Assembly (NCBI GenBank): GCA_016858145.1
Contig: JAEHOE010000033.1
Coordinates: 124,001-188,000, forward strand
Length of the DNA stretch: 64,000 nucleotides
Source: Edaphochlamys debaryana
Lineage: Eukaryota > Chlorophyta > Chlorophyceae > Chlamydomonadales
Direction: 5' to 3'
Positions within the stretch are counted from its first letter, which is position 1. Each line of letters opens with the position of its first letter. Made by a program: the position numbers and the translations under genes. This document shows, one piece after another, positions 48,001-57,380 of this stretch. The notes below the pieces were generated by a model, which saw only the letters and a program-made list of their open reading frames with translations, was not told the DNA's origin and made no database searches.

Positions 48001-48663
48001 GGCCCGACCGAACCGCCTGCCCGCTTGCACCTGGTGTGAACGGAGTTTGCAAGGCTGGAGCTTGCGTTGCCGGTGAGTATCAAGCTGCTTGCGATATGCA
48101 GCCACATGTACGCAATAACTAATGGCTGGTCTTGCTTGTTTCTATTCATTCCCTTGCCGTTGACGGACCAGACTCCACGCCACCACAGCTGACGCTGCCT
48201 GCTTACACAGTCGTGCTTGAGGCGCCCAGTCTTGAGGGCAGCGCCGAAGCCGTGTACGAAGTCACAGCGCTTGACGACGTCAGCGGAGGCGTGCCCGTTA
48301 CCTGCAACCCGCCCCGTGGCACTCCAGTGTCAATAGGCAGCCACAACGTCACCTGCACAGCCAGCGATGACGCGGGAAACGTGGCCTCGGGACAGTTTCT
48401 ACTGCGAGTTGGTGAGCGAGCTGGGTTGGTCCGGGCTGAGTAGCTTGCTGGCTTGCTTGCGGCCCAAGCGTCAACGCACTGCCTAACAATTCTCAGAGCA
48501 CTGCGCCTGGAGTGGCTTCCAAGCGCCCTTATCTCAGACAGCGGAGAACCTCGTGCCCAACTCCGCTGCCGCAGTGCACCGCCTAACGTAACAATCCTCA
48601 GAGCACTGCGCCTGGAGTGGCTTCCAAGCGCCCTTATCTCAGACGGCGGAGAATGGACGATGA
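45020..48663 (+). CDS. Secreted choice-of-anchor L / HYR domain protein
   Basis: Probably an extracellular matrix or surface protein. Proposed exons are 45020-45434, 45747-45901, 46015-46073, 47271-47433, 47477-47639, 47848-48072, 48172-48411 and a last one from 48497 or 48602. All join in phase. The N-terminus has a hydrophobic signal-like stretch (VGIVLTLCCTMSL). The choice-of-anchor L domain follows: LTSASFTGARAA, AVMLTTGVSDFA, TYDASVLTM, VRFGYVFATEE, DAFICLIDGFNVAIVPGG, VSIKLAIAD and STDSAVFVEPSC. A Cys-rich segment (exon 6) precedes a HYR domain (exon 7: DSTPPQLTLP, VPVTCNPPRGTPVSIG, NVTCTASDDAGN). Intron 5 uses a GC donor (47640). An L1 relative lies in intron 3. The 3' end is uncertain: frames stop at 48591 or 48663, giving about 504 aa in the first case, but more exons may exist. 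Confidence 0.75.
45481..45637 (+). repeat. Dispersed repeat, copy in intron 1 of the choice-of-anchor gene
   Basis: About 150 bp closely match 62283-62427, with shared blocks GCAGAGTGTCCTC, AACGCGTTGGA and AAGCGCATCCAGGGTG. The two copies lie near exons of two different secreted-protein genes. Confidence 0.85.
46156..47225 (-). mobile_element. L1-related element carrying ORF1 only
   Basis: Its plus-strand left end (CCAGTCCTCGG, TTTACAATGAAGGA, then CACAGCGCTG and TTGCCTCCTGCAAG) matches the 3' end of the L1 fragment at 28507. Immediately upstream on the minus strand is an ORF1-like gene, with no ORF2 between. This resembles half-LINE (HAL1-type) elements. The right edge near 47225 is approximate. 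It sits in intron 3 of the choice-of-anchor gene, antisense to it. Confidence 0.6.
46336..47209 (-). pseudogene. L1-type ORF1 protein, one frameshift
   Basis: ORF1 proteins bind LINE RNA and act as chaperones. The first part (47209-46751) is Ala/Arg/Glu-rich, with a helical coiled-coil-like stretch ending ASLRRELKADIAQTERFS. The second part (to 46336) is one frame over and reads ELIVETAPKEE, WNVVVGVTAAQRAEFRRRA, then LRKERKPIFDELQAKGL and RWFKGADILFREGG, similar to the C-terminal domain of L1 ORF1 proteins. A single-base change near 46747 separates the two. Joined length would be about 290 aa. Family assignment is by eye. Confidence 0.6.
47231..47260. repeat. 7-bp microsatellite
   Basis: GTTGTGT is repeated four times just before the acceptor of exon 4 of the choice-of-anchor gene. 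Confidence 0.9.
48481..48651 (+). repeat. Tandem duplication of a splice acceptor and exon start
   Basis: The block GCCTAAC...CAATTCTCAG plus about 50 exon bases (HCAWSGFQAPLSQTAEN) at 48481-48547 recurs at 48581-48651. The two proposed acceptors (exon starts 48497 and 48602) are 105 bp apart, a multiple of three, so either keeps the frame. Downstream ends differ: stop at 48589-48591 for the first, 48661-48663 for the second. Confidence 0.85.
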
Positions 48664-49054
48664 CCACGTCAGCGGCACCGCCTATGGATTCAGTGGACCC
48701 CGGCACGTACCTTCAAGCCGCGCAGGCGCTTGCTATCGGGTGGACCTGCGGCTGGCGGTGTGCGACTCAAGCGACGCGGGCATCCGCTCCTTGTTCATCC
48801 GCGTAGAGTCGTCGAGGGAGCAATCGAGTGCAGATCACGTTACGCAAAGTGGGCAGCAGGGCGCTTGCGTGGCAAGGGACTAATGAGACAGGAACTGGCG
48901 TGACTGGTTTGGGGCCTGTGCAGGTGGATGGGTGCGTTCGTAAATACATGTATATAGATTTCCTATGCGTGAGTAAGCGCTTGCTAGCCCCATATCGGCA
49001 TCACATCTTGCCCACCCGCCAAACCCCCTGTGACGGGCTGTGACGGGCTTGTAT

Positions 49055-49391
49055 GTCACAGCCCCGCGCCCTAGCTAGCAGGCAGCAGTGGCCCTGTCCA
49101 GCCCAGCGTGTCGCAGGCAGGAGCACAACTCCACTTTGTCAAACCGATCAGAAGTTCATGACACAATTAAAGGTAGTGCTGTATAGTAGGCTGTGTGGCA
49201 AGACTGCGGCACTCACATGCGCGCCATGATGATGGCGTGATGGCCAATTGTTAGATGGCGCGAGGGTTGCGGACTTGTAGACTTCTTTCAGGCACGGCCT
49301 TATAAAGCTCGATCGATCTAGGGCGACACGAACGAAGAGGCCTTCAGAGCAGCAGAAACACAGAAATGGTGTGCTAGGAATGGTGACCAAG
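49055..49391 (-). repeat. Right arm of the 337-bp inverted repeat
   Basis: Inverse complement of 44554-44890. Differences seen include ATTAAAGG against TTTATTTG-type changes near the middle and GTGGAG against GCGGTG near 49133. Both arms carry CTTTATAAGG facing the enclosed gene. Confidence 0.9.
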
Positions 49392-50614
49392 GGCCCCGAC
49401 TGCCAGACCCTGTGCCAGACCTGCTACCGGCGGTGGGCCTGGCACGACTACCCGGCCCAGGTCCCGCCGCCGCGGTACGCGCAGTAGACTGTTGAAGGTG
49501 GCTGGGGAGAGACGGCCCGCGGTGCCCGCGCCCAGGCTGGGGAGAGACGGCGGGAAGCGGGACGGGGAAGCGGGGCACCGCTAAGGGGAGGCCCTAGCGA
49601 AGGGAAGAGGCCGATGTTGACGCTGTTGTGTTGTAACGCCCTGAGTGGACGCTTATCTGGCCCCTTGCCGCTATGCTCTTGAGGAAGCGTGCAGCCCCTG
49701 GGGAAGCGTGCAGCCCCTGGGGAAGCGAGGAGGAGGCTAGGAAGCTGGCCGTGCCAGCTTCAGAGCGGCGGGAGGGAATTGGCGACGCAAGGCTGGCCGC
49801 AGGTGCATCGAAGGGGCTCGTGGGGACGAAAGTCACGTCACGTGCCCCGTCACAGCCCGTCACAGCCCGCCGGCTGGCTGACCTGTGACCAGCCCCCACC
49901 CTGCATACATCTTGCGAGGTATGGCACGCACGAGGCTTCTCCGCTTCTGTGCTGAGGGGTACGGACGATAGGACTGTGCTGCTGCCCCGGTACCGTTATG
50001 CTGTGTCACGAGACGCCGAGGGCGCAGCGCATACATACCGCACTGGTCAGGGCACCAGGCCCGTAAGCAAGGGCACCGGGTTGCGGGTTTCCAGTTGTGG
50101 GTGTCCCAAGTGAGCCATCAAGGGGTGAGATGCATTCTGATTGTGTATCTGTGCGGTATCCTGAAGAAATGCCTACGTCGGCTGACCAAGGCCGATGCGT
50201 TTGGGCTTGAAGGCGGCAATGAGGGCCCGCACGGGCAGGGGCGAGGGGCGAGAGGTGGAACAGGAACAACAAGGCGGTAGAAGCAAGCTCTTCTGTCATG
50301 TTCCGAGAGAGCTTGGGGGGGTGCAGGCGCGTGGCTGGGTTCCAGACGTCCGAGGCGGTTGGGGGTCGGTGGTGCATGGTCAGAAGCGGGGGGGGAGGGC
50401 AGCAGGATGCGTTGGTGCGATGGGTCGGTAGAACTTAGAAGACATCAATGTAGCGCGGGGGGGCAGCAGGATGGCTACGCACTGCAAAGCAGACCGCGGC
50501 CGGGGTGCCGGTCAGAGTCAAGTCGACTTAGCTGAATTGAAGCCCCCCGGGATTACCCCGTGTCGATCGGCGTGCGCCCAGCCCTCGATGCCACAAGCTC
50601 GAGCTATCTTATCC
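49392..50614. other. Stretch without a supported gene
   Basis: Short open frames only. A 19-bp tandem duplication (GGAAGCGTGCAGCCCCTGG) lies at about 49684-49721. Nothing else is recognisable. Confidence 0.45.
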
Positions 50615-51037
50615 CTATCGCTTGCGACTGAGAGCAGGGAAACGTATCGACCACGCTCCAACGTGTTGGAAGAGGGGAAGGGAGCAATTGGGCCACAGGT
50701 CTTTCCTTGACAAGCGGGGCGCCCCCATGGGGGCGGAAAAGGGCTGAGCACCGGTAACAGCATCGCGGACAGCGTTGAGCGCAGCCCCCGAAGCTCCAGC
50801 CTTGCGGGCCTCATTTAGAGCTTTCTGGCCAGCCTGCTGGACGGCCTCGTTGAATAGCCGCCTGCCCGCCTCGTCGAGCTGGCCCGGCGTCGTGAGGACC
50901 AAGACCGTGCCTCAGGAACTCGCTGGCCACAACGTGCACAAGCGTGCCCATTTAACTAGCTGCTGGATTGCATCACGGTAGCGGCCCTTGTGACACACGG
51001 CCTCCAGCGTGGTCTTCACAACGGAATTGGTCTTCAT
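50615..51037 (-). pseudogene. Decayed ORF, possibly the N-terminus of a Fanzor/TnpB-type protein
   Basis: From an ATG at 51037 the minus strand encodes KTTLEAVCHKGRYRDAIQQL. It then continues plausibly in a second frame (LVHVVASEFLRH, near 50935) and a third (VLTTPGQLDEAGRRLFNEAV, to 50615). Three protein-like stretches in three frames suggest a gene with small indels. The pattern of a short basic start followed by a helix with VASEFLRH recalls the N-terminus of eukaryotic Fanzor proteins, but no catalytic part is present. I rate this as a guess. Confidence 0.25.
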
Positions 51038-51313
51038 GGCAGCTCCCGCGGGACCTGTTGGTCCCCGCGGGAGTCTGTGGTGCTATGCGGACTGAAGTGT
51101 GAGTAGCAAACTATCCCCGCCGGTCCAAGAGGCCTTGTTCAAGCCAATTGGGGTTCCCCAATCCGGGATGATTATGGTCCATTCGAGCTTTCCTTGACAA
51201 ACTTAGCTAAACTTCTCAGGGGGGGAGGTGTTCTCCTTGCTAGTACTTGACTAAATGCTGCACCAGCCGTGCAGCTTGCAATCAAGCGGAAGAGGGGAAG
51301 GGAGCAATTGGGC
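50668..51313. repeat. 26-bp direct repeat bounding a 594-bp segment
   Basis: GGAAGAGGGGAAGGGAGCAA plus TTGGGC occurs at 50668-50693 and 51288-51313, exactly 620 bp apart. The decayed ORF lies mostly between them. TTTCCTTGACAA also recurs at about 50701 and 51190. A palindrome CGCCCCCATGGGGGCG (about 50719) and a hairpin with arms CTCCCGCGGGACC/GGTCCCCGCGGGAG (about 51044-51072) lie inside. Confidence 0.75.
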
Positions 51314-53035
51314 TGGGTGGCGGGGGGCTCCGGGGCTGGGGGCGGCGGTGGGGTCAGCAGGGGCCCCTTTCAGCCCGTTCCGGGGGGCACAAACGGCAAA
51401 CAATAGCCTAGTAAGGACTACGTGTGACTGCGGCGCCCCCTGTCACTTGACTCATTAGGCCGGCGGCAGCGCCTCAGGCCTTACATGCACTTGGTAATCC
51501 GGCCCATCCAGGGGGGGTTAGTCCCTGGAAGACTTGACTATGCCAAAATAAGATAGCAACGCTGGTCCCGGTCCTTGGCCACTCCCTAATTCGTGCTCCA
51601 GCCAGGCTCCAGCACCTCTGAGGGGGGGTGGGGGGGACTGTGCTCGCAGGGGCCATGCAGCGTAGTCAAAACGTGGAGCGAGAACTTTGAATGTAGCCGC
51701 TGCCGCAACGCGCGAGGAGGAAGGCAGGTGCCAGCAGTGCGCATCGCCGAGGCGGGGGCAGCCGCGCGCGCAAACGGTATTTTCCTGGCTCCTGGTGTCG
51801 AGGCCCCCGGTCTTGTGCGTGCAGGCGGTCGCCAATCCCGCTAGAGCTCGTAGGCCCACTTGTGATCAAAATGAAGCGCGGCGTCGAGTCAGCCTGTGGT
51901 GTTGCTAAACGTAGTAGTGCGGTGCGTGAGCAGTGTGAACCGGGCGAAAGAGTCAGTGGCAAGGACGGCTGGTAACTAGCTCGCCACCGTACGGCTCTAG
52001 ACGCCTTATCCCTCATCCCGCGTGCAGCTAGTGCAACTAGCTCGACACCAAGGAGCCGGCACAGGAGCCACAGACGTCTGGGAGGGGCAGAGATTGCAAG
52101 GCCCCACAGAGGAGAAGCACGCAACGGGGCGGACGAAGCCCAATCGAAGACGACGGCGGCGGCGGTGGTAGGGCGCAGACGATGAAGTTGTAGGGTTGAG
52201 TCTGCCTTATGCTCGTAGACACCGGCCGCACCGCCCGCACGCACATTTTGCTGTTGGACAGGCGTGTGCGCAAGCTGAAGCAGGGCGGGCCGGAGCTGTG
52301 GAGGTACCGGTACCTGCGAGGCTGGGGGCTGGGGGCTGGCAGACTGGGGTCAACTGAGTGCGTGCACGTGTGAGGCGGAAAGGGACTCAGCTGGGGGCCA
52401 GAGTACACGTGCTCCGCCGGGGTAGCCCACCCACGGGGAAGGAGGAAGGTAGGGACAGCGACGGGGGAAGGCTGGGTGGCGCGATAGGGTTCGCCAGGGG
52501 GCGCACCGGGCTGAGCGCGGGCATGGCCGCCTCAGCGGTGGCTCCTGCTGGCTGTGAGTGTTGACACTGGCGCTGGCGGCTGCCGGGACCTCAGGCGCTG
52601 CAAGGGTGGGCAGGCAGCGGCGGTTCAGGCATAGTGGACGGGGCAGGCAGGACAGCGCAGGCAAGACTGGTCGTGGGGTCAAGGTTTGTAAGGCATTATC
52701 AGTAAGTACACAGATACGCGGGGCGGGGCCGGGGGCAAAGTTATAGTAGGTTGTAGTTAGCGTAGGCAAGACTGGGCTCCGGCGAGCTCCTCGTCGGCGA
52801 CCAGGGTGGGCCCAAAGGGCGGGGCCATGCCTGCGTCACGTACCAACACCTCTTTCCCAACCCCAAGGCTCGCGGGTCGCACCATGCCCCTGGACCCGGC
52901 CCCGACACGCAAACCCCGCGTAGTCTGTGGCCTAACCGCCCGGCAATCCCCGCGGTCAAGCGTGGTCGACACCCCGCTCTCCACCACCTCAGTGAGGCGA
53001 AACGGTGAGATGGGCTCAGGCTCTGTCCTGCTGGC
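51314..53035. other. Stretch without a supported gene
   Basis: Both strands have open frames of 60-190 codons in GC-rich DNA, with no recognisable domain. The minus-strand frame at 52757-53143 is protein-like in places (LTEVVESGVSTTLDRGD) but I cannot assign it. Confidence 0.4.
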
Positions 53036-55347
53036 TGCGGCGGTGTCGGGTTGGGTTGGTGGCGGCTGGGGTGCCGGTGCTGGCCTCCCAGTACGCTGAC
53101 GACTGCACCCCCCTGCTGGACGGCCCCCACTGCGCTCCTGCATTCCTGCAAGCCATGGAGGTCTTCCGGCAGGCCTCGGGTCAGCGCCTAAATGTTGACA
53201 AAACAGAGCTTATGCCGCTCGGCCCTGCTGCTGCTGCCCCTGTCCTGGAGCGTGTTGCCAGCTCCGAGGCCGGGACCGCGGCCAGCGGGGCTCCTGCCCC
53301 GGCGCCGCCGGTCTCGGCGGCGCCCACCACCTCTCCGCCGCCCCTCGGGGCGGCGGCCTCCTCTGTGGCCCTGGCGGGTGCGTCCGCTCCCGCCACGGCC
53401 GCAGATACCCCGCACGCTGGCGCTGCTGCCGCGGTGACCCTTGTGGTCGCAGCGGCGGCGGCGCCGGCTCCTGCCCTCCGCACCGTGTCCTCAGCCCGCA
53501 CGCTGGGCGTCCTGTTTTGGGGCGCCCCGCCCTCAACGTTACCTGTCGTCGACTTCGCTCCTGTCTACGCCGTCCTGCAGCGAGTGGCGCACCTGCCGCT
53601 TTCTGCCTTCGGCCGCGCTTTTGCGGCCTCGTCGTATGCGCTAAGTAAAGTTCTGTACCATCTTGAGTTTTCCCGCCTGCCGTCAGCCTCAGCGCTGTCG
53701 ACCCTCGGCAGTCGTGTGGCGGCGCTGGTGGATCGGGGCCTGGCTCCGGACGCTGACGCCGACACGCGACGCACGCGCCTGCCTGGCTTGCCGTCGGACT
53801 GCCTCGTGCTCCCGCCTGTGGTTGGCGGCTTCGGCCTCCTACCGCTGCGTGAGCACGTTCAGGCCCGGCATGCTTGCCTGGCCTCACGCTTTATCCAAGG
53901 CGCGCTGGGCTTCTTGCCTAGTGTGCCCACCTGGGTGGCGGTGGCGATGGCGCAACTTCGTCGTCTCCATCCGGCCGCCCACCCCCTCGCCCTCCTCACT
54001 GCAGCCGCTGGCGGGCGCCTCTTCGGATGCCCCATCCCCAGCGACTGCCCCGCACTCAAACGTCTTGTCTCTGCCTTCACTACTCTTCCGCCGCCGGCTG
54101 TGCTTGCGTGGGACTTGCTAGCAGCGGGGCCATGGTGCTACCACGCTCCGCTGTGGGGCAATCCCGCGCTTGATGCTGGCGGCGAGCCTCTACATGTGGC
54201 TTTCCCCGACCTCTTCGACGTGCCTTCGCTTCGTTGCGTGGGCATGGCGGTTGCGGTGGTGGATGCCTTCCGTCGCTTCAACCGTCAATGGGAGCGGTGG
54301 CCTGGCGGGCGCCCGTCGCCGCGCTGGGCTCGCCGTTGCCTGCCCCTGTACCGCTCTGACATCGTTCTTGGTGTGCTCGGCGTCTCGGAATGGTTCACAC
54401 TACCGTCCGAGCTCCACTGCGGAGTTCGGGCCGCTGGCCTCTTTGCAGCACTGCTGCAGCGTATCCCCCCAGCTTGGGTGGAGGCTGCACGTGCTGCACG
54501 GCTGGCGCCTGGTGGGCCGGCCGCGGCCCCGCCGCTGCTGGCTGCCTGTCGCATCATCGCCCCTGCCGTGGGCTGGACGCTGCCGCCGGGTGCTCCCTGC
54601 CGCGTGATCCAGCTCACGGTTCGGGCCGCTACTCAGCTCCAACTCTCCGCGTCGGTGGAATCGCTGGCGCGGCGCCATCGGGCCTTCGTTGCGGAGGCCC
54701 TGTCCCTTCCCGCTGCGCCGCCTGAATCACTGTCTGCGTTCGCCGCAGCTCTGCGGCGGCTTTGGGCGGTGCGGTGGGAGCCGGAACACAAAGAACCGCT
54801 CTGGCGTCTGGCTCTTAATGGGTTTGCGGGATTTGGGATGCATGCAGCTGATATTGCTCGGGGAGTAGGCCCTGCGATGTGCCCATGTGGTGTGTGGATG
54901 GATGAAGGGGATCGGACGCACCACTTCTGGTCTTGCTGTGTCGCTGGTGCTCTTCGTGAGGCCCTTGAAGAAGAACTGTACAGATGGACTCCTAGCTATG
55001 CCCTCGGCAAGCAGCATTTGTGGCTCGTGACTCCGCCTGTGGGCGTGTCTGGTGTGACTTGGGATGTGGTCTGCCTAGCTGCGGTGGCTGCTCTGGAGCG
55101 GGGACGTCAGTGGCTCTATGCCGCCCGCCCGGAGACAGGTGCCCCGCTTGGGCGCGCCACCCTTTCTCAACTTGGTTTGCAAGTGGTTGCGGAATTTTGG
55201 GCTCGTGTTCGCTCCTTTGCGGAAGACTGTGGTCAAGGTTTCAGTAAGAAGTGGAGAGACGTTCCGCCCGAGCACCCTTTCCTGGGCGGCGTCGCCGGGA
55301 AGCCGCGGTTCAACCCCCCTGCGGATGTCGAGCCGCCTTCCCCCTGA
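53036..55347 (+). pseudogene. 5'-truncated L1-clade LINE ORF2 (reverse transcriptase C-terminal part)
   Basis: The open frame begins at 53005, but LINE-like sequence starts at about 53050. It opens just before the catalytic QYADDCT motif (codons 28-34 of the frame) and continues with FRQASGQRLNVDKTELM, typical of the palm/thumb region. An Ala/Pro-rich stretch follows (about codons 86-150), then GVLFWG and conserved L1 downstream regions. Near the end is the Cys/His motif CPCG...HHFWSCCVA (about codons 625-645) common in algal L1 ORF2. The stop is at 55345-55347. The endonuclease and the first catalytic Asp motif are missing, so it is inactive; 5' truncation is usual for LINE insertions. Confidence 0.85.
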
Positions 55348-55804
55348 CTCGGCGTGGTTGTGGTGCTTATGATGATCTCATGTGGCTAGCCTTCTCGGGC
55401 TGAGACTGTCGCTGTATGGGTTGGAGTAGGTGGCTGCCTCGGTGTTAGACATTCCCTTAGGGTACGCCTGGGGTCGGGGGACGTTGACTCTCTCCCCCTT
55501 GTGCGGGGCCGGCAGCTTGCTGCCCGCTGGCCGCAACCCTGTAGGGCGTCATTCCTAAATAGAAGGCGAGCGGGGCGTCTGTGGGGAAGGATGCGATGGT
55601 TACAGCAGGAACCGCCTCCAGAAGGGGAGGGGTTAAGCAAGAGCGCAACCTAGCACCTAGTGAGCGTGCGACCTGTACACCAACACCCATGCAACGTGGG
55701 GAAGGCCGGGGGGCAGGCCTCGTGGCCTCGCGGCCGCTACGTCATGCGGATGCTGAAGTAGAGGCGAACGAGCCGATGGTGGTGCTGAGCGGGTCGGGGC
55801 CATT
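55348..55804 (+). other. Probable LINE 3' UTR and flanking DNA
   Basis: The sequence after the ORF2 stop has no recognisable gene. It lacks the TTTACAATGAAGGA-type 3' end of the other two L1 elements, so it belongs to a different L1 family or is 3' truncated. The element's end was not located. Confidence 0.4.
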
Positions 55805-57380
55805 CTCGCGAAGAAGTTCGCGGTCAAGGGGGGGGCCTCGTGGGGGGGCCTCCAGCCGGGGGCATGGATTGGGGCGTGCGATGAGGAACGTCATGGGCAC
55901 TAGTTCAATGCTATGCCAGCAGCGCTGAGGTGGGCATAACCTGAGACTGTGTACCTGCTACTTGTACCTGAGCCACGGCCAGCAGCTGCTGCGACAAATC
56001 CTGAGCTCTCTCGGCATGGCGCGACTCGGTATTGGCTGGTCGCCTTGAAGTATACTGCTGGCGTTATGCTGGGGAACGGTGCATCCAGCTGGGGAGATGT
56101 GGGCGTCAGGCGCTCCTGGCGCGAGGAGGAGGAGTCAGAGCATAGCCCCGCGGATGGCCCGCAGCCTTATGAGGTGCTTCCGTCATGCCCCATTTGTAAG
56201 CTGTGCTGCTGCTGTTAGCTTCAACCTCCAGCAAGTATGACCGCCCGATAGCTCTCTACCTGAGCACACCTCTTGAGCATGGTGCTTGACGCGGCAGGTC
56301 TCAGCGACTTCTTAGAGCCAGGGGCAGCTTTGTGCACCTTTTGCGAGCGGTGCCTGGCGGCTTGGCTCCGCATCAAGCGGTTCTGCCCGCTCTGCAAGGT
56401 GCGCGACGGTGCGGTCCGGCTGCCACGTTGCACCCTCCCGACCGCTCACCCCAAGGCTTCCCCCTGACTCCTTCCTTCCGGCTACTCACCCAAACATGCA
56501 GCACCGTGTCCGCTCCTACATGACTGACATACGAGACGACGCCCGCTTCACGGAGGTGGAAGTCCCGCCCTCCCCGCCGCCGCAATCCTGGGCCGCCACA
56601 GGTACATCGAGGCAGACTTTCCTGCGCTGGGTTCTTCCTCCCAGGCCAACCCCACCAAGCCATGGTCAGCAGCGGCGTAGCCGCAGCCGCAGCCCCCATC
56701 ACCGCATCAGCCCCAGCCGCCGCCGGAGCCCCGGCCCCAGCCCTCGCCGCAGCCGCAGCCCTCGCCGTGCCCCGCCGCTGAGCTTCGGGCTCCGCGGCAG
56801 CCTCCAAGGCGACCGCGCGGGCAGCGTCCCTGGCGGGGGCGGGGGCGGGGCTGACGTGCCCGCTGCACGTGACTCGGCCGCCGCCATGGAGCCGAGGCGG
56901 GGGACGGCGGCAGCGGGGCGCAGTCGGTGGTCCCCCGAGCGCTCGAAGGAGCCAGAGCCTGTAGAGGCTTTGGCACAAAAACCGCGTGGTCGGCAGGCGG
57001 GCCGGGCTCCACGCGGCGCTGCTGCGGAGGCGCAGCTTGGTGCGGCACGAGCGCAGGGGGCTGGCGGAGAACGCGAGAGGGTCGGCGGCACCGGAGCCGG
57101 GAGCGGGAGCGAGAGCGCCGGCGTAGCAGGAGTGGAGGCCGAAGCCACTCGGGGCAGCGGCAGCGGAGCCGGAGCGGGAGCAGGAGCCGTGTTCGTGAGC
57201 AGGAGCAGCAGCGGAGCGGGAGCCGAGAGCGACAGCGCCACCCCCGGCGCAGCCCGAGCGGAGGGCTGGCAGAGGCACCAGCGGAGGAGCGTGCGGGCGC
57301 GGAGAGGTCGCAGTAGACGGAGCCAAGCCCGAGGCCGTCGCCAGGAGAGGCGGCGCGGAGGTTTATATCTCTATGACTGA
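55805..57380 (+). repeat. Segmental duplication, copy 1 (RING/RS gene)
   Basis: From CTCGCGAAGAAGTTCGCGGT at 55805 the sequence parallels 62960 onward at an offset of about 7,155 bp, through promoter-proximal DNA, exons and introns. The right limit of the duplication is unknown because copy 2 leaves the window. Confidence 0.9.
56066..57380 (+). CDS. TOPORS-like RING / Arg-Ser-rich protein, RING damaged
   Basis: Proposed exons are 56066-56195, 56298-56398 and 56502-57380 (about 369 aa), joined in phase with GTAAGC and GTGCGC donors. Exon 1 gives an acidic N-terminus ending at CPIC across the splice. Exon 2 holds the rest of a RING finger (CERCLAAWLRIKRFCPLC), and exon 3 an Arg/Ser-rich region (RRSRSRSPHHRISPSRRR). 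RING plus RS region resembles TOPORS-type ubiquitin/SUMO ligases acting in the nucleus. Relative to the second copy, five codons are missing at the third Cys-His pair (ALCTFC in place of a CMHTFC arrangement), so the zinc-binding His is gone and ligase activity is doubtful. Downstream, frame 57050-57316 is richer in RS dipeptides (RHRSRERERERRRSRS), so a further intron or frameshift may exist. Confidence 0.65.

Noticed and set aside
48617..48883. Pherophorin-like exon (ACYRVDLRLAVCDSSDAG)
   Set aside because: The Cys spacing is suggestive but too short to assign, and I could not join it in phase to the preceding exons.
53005..55347. 780-codon ORF as a host gene
   Set aside because: YADD, the following LINE motif and the C-terminal Cys/His motif identify it as L1 ORF2. 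The ATG at 53005 lies upstream of the LINE homology and is fortuitous.
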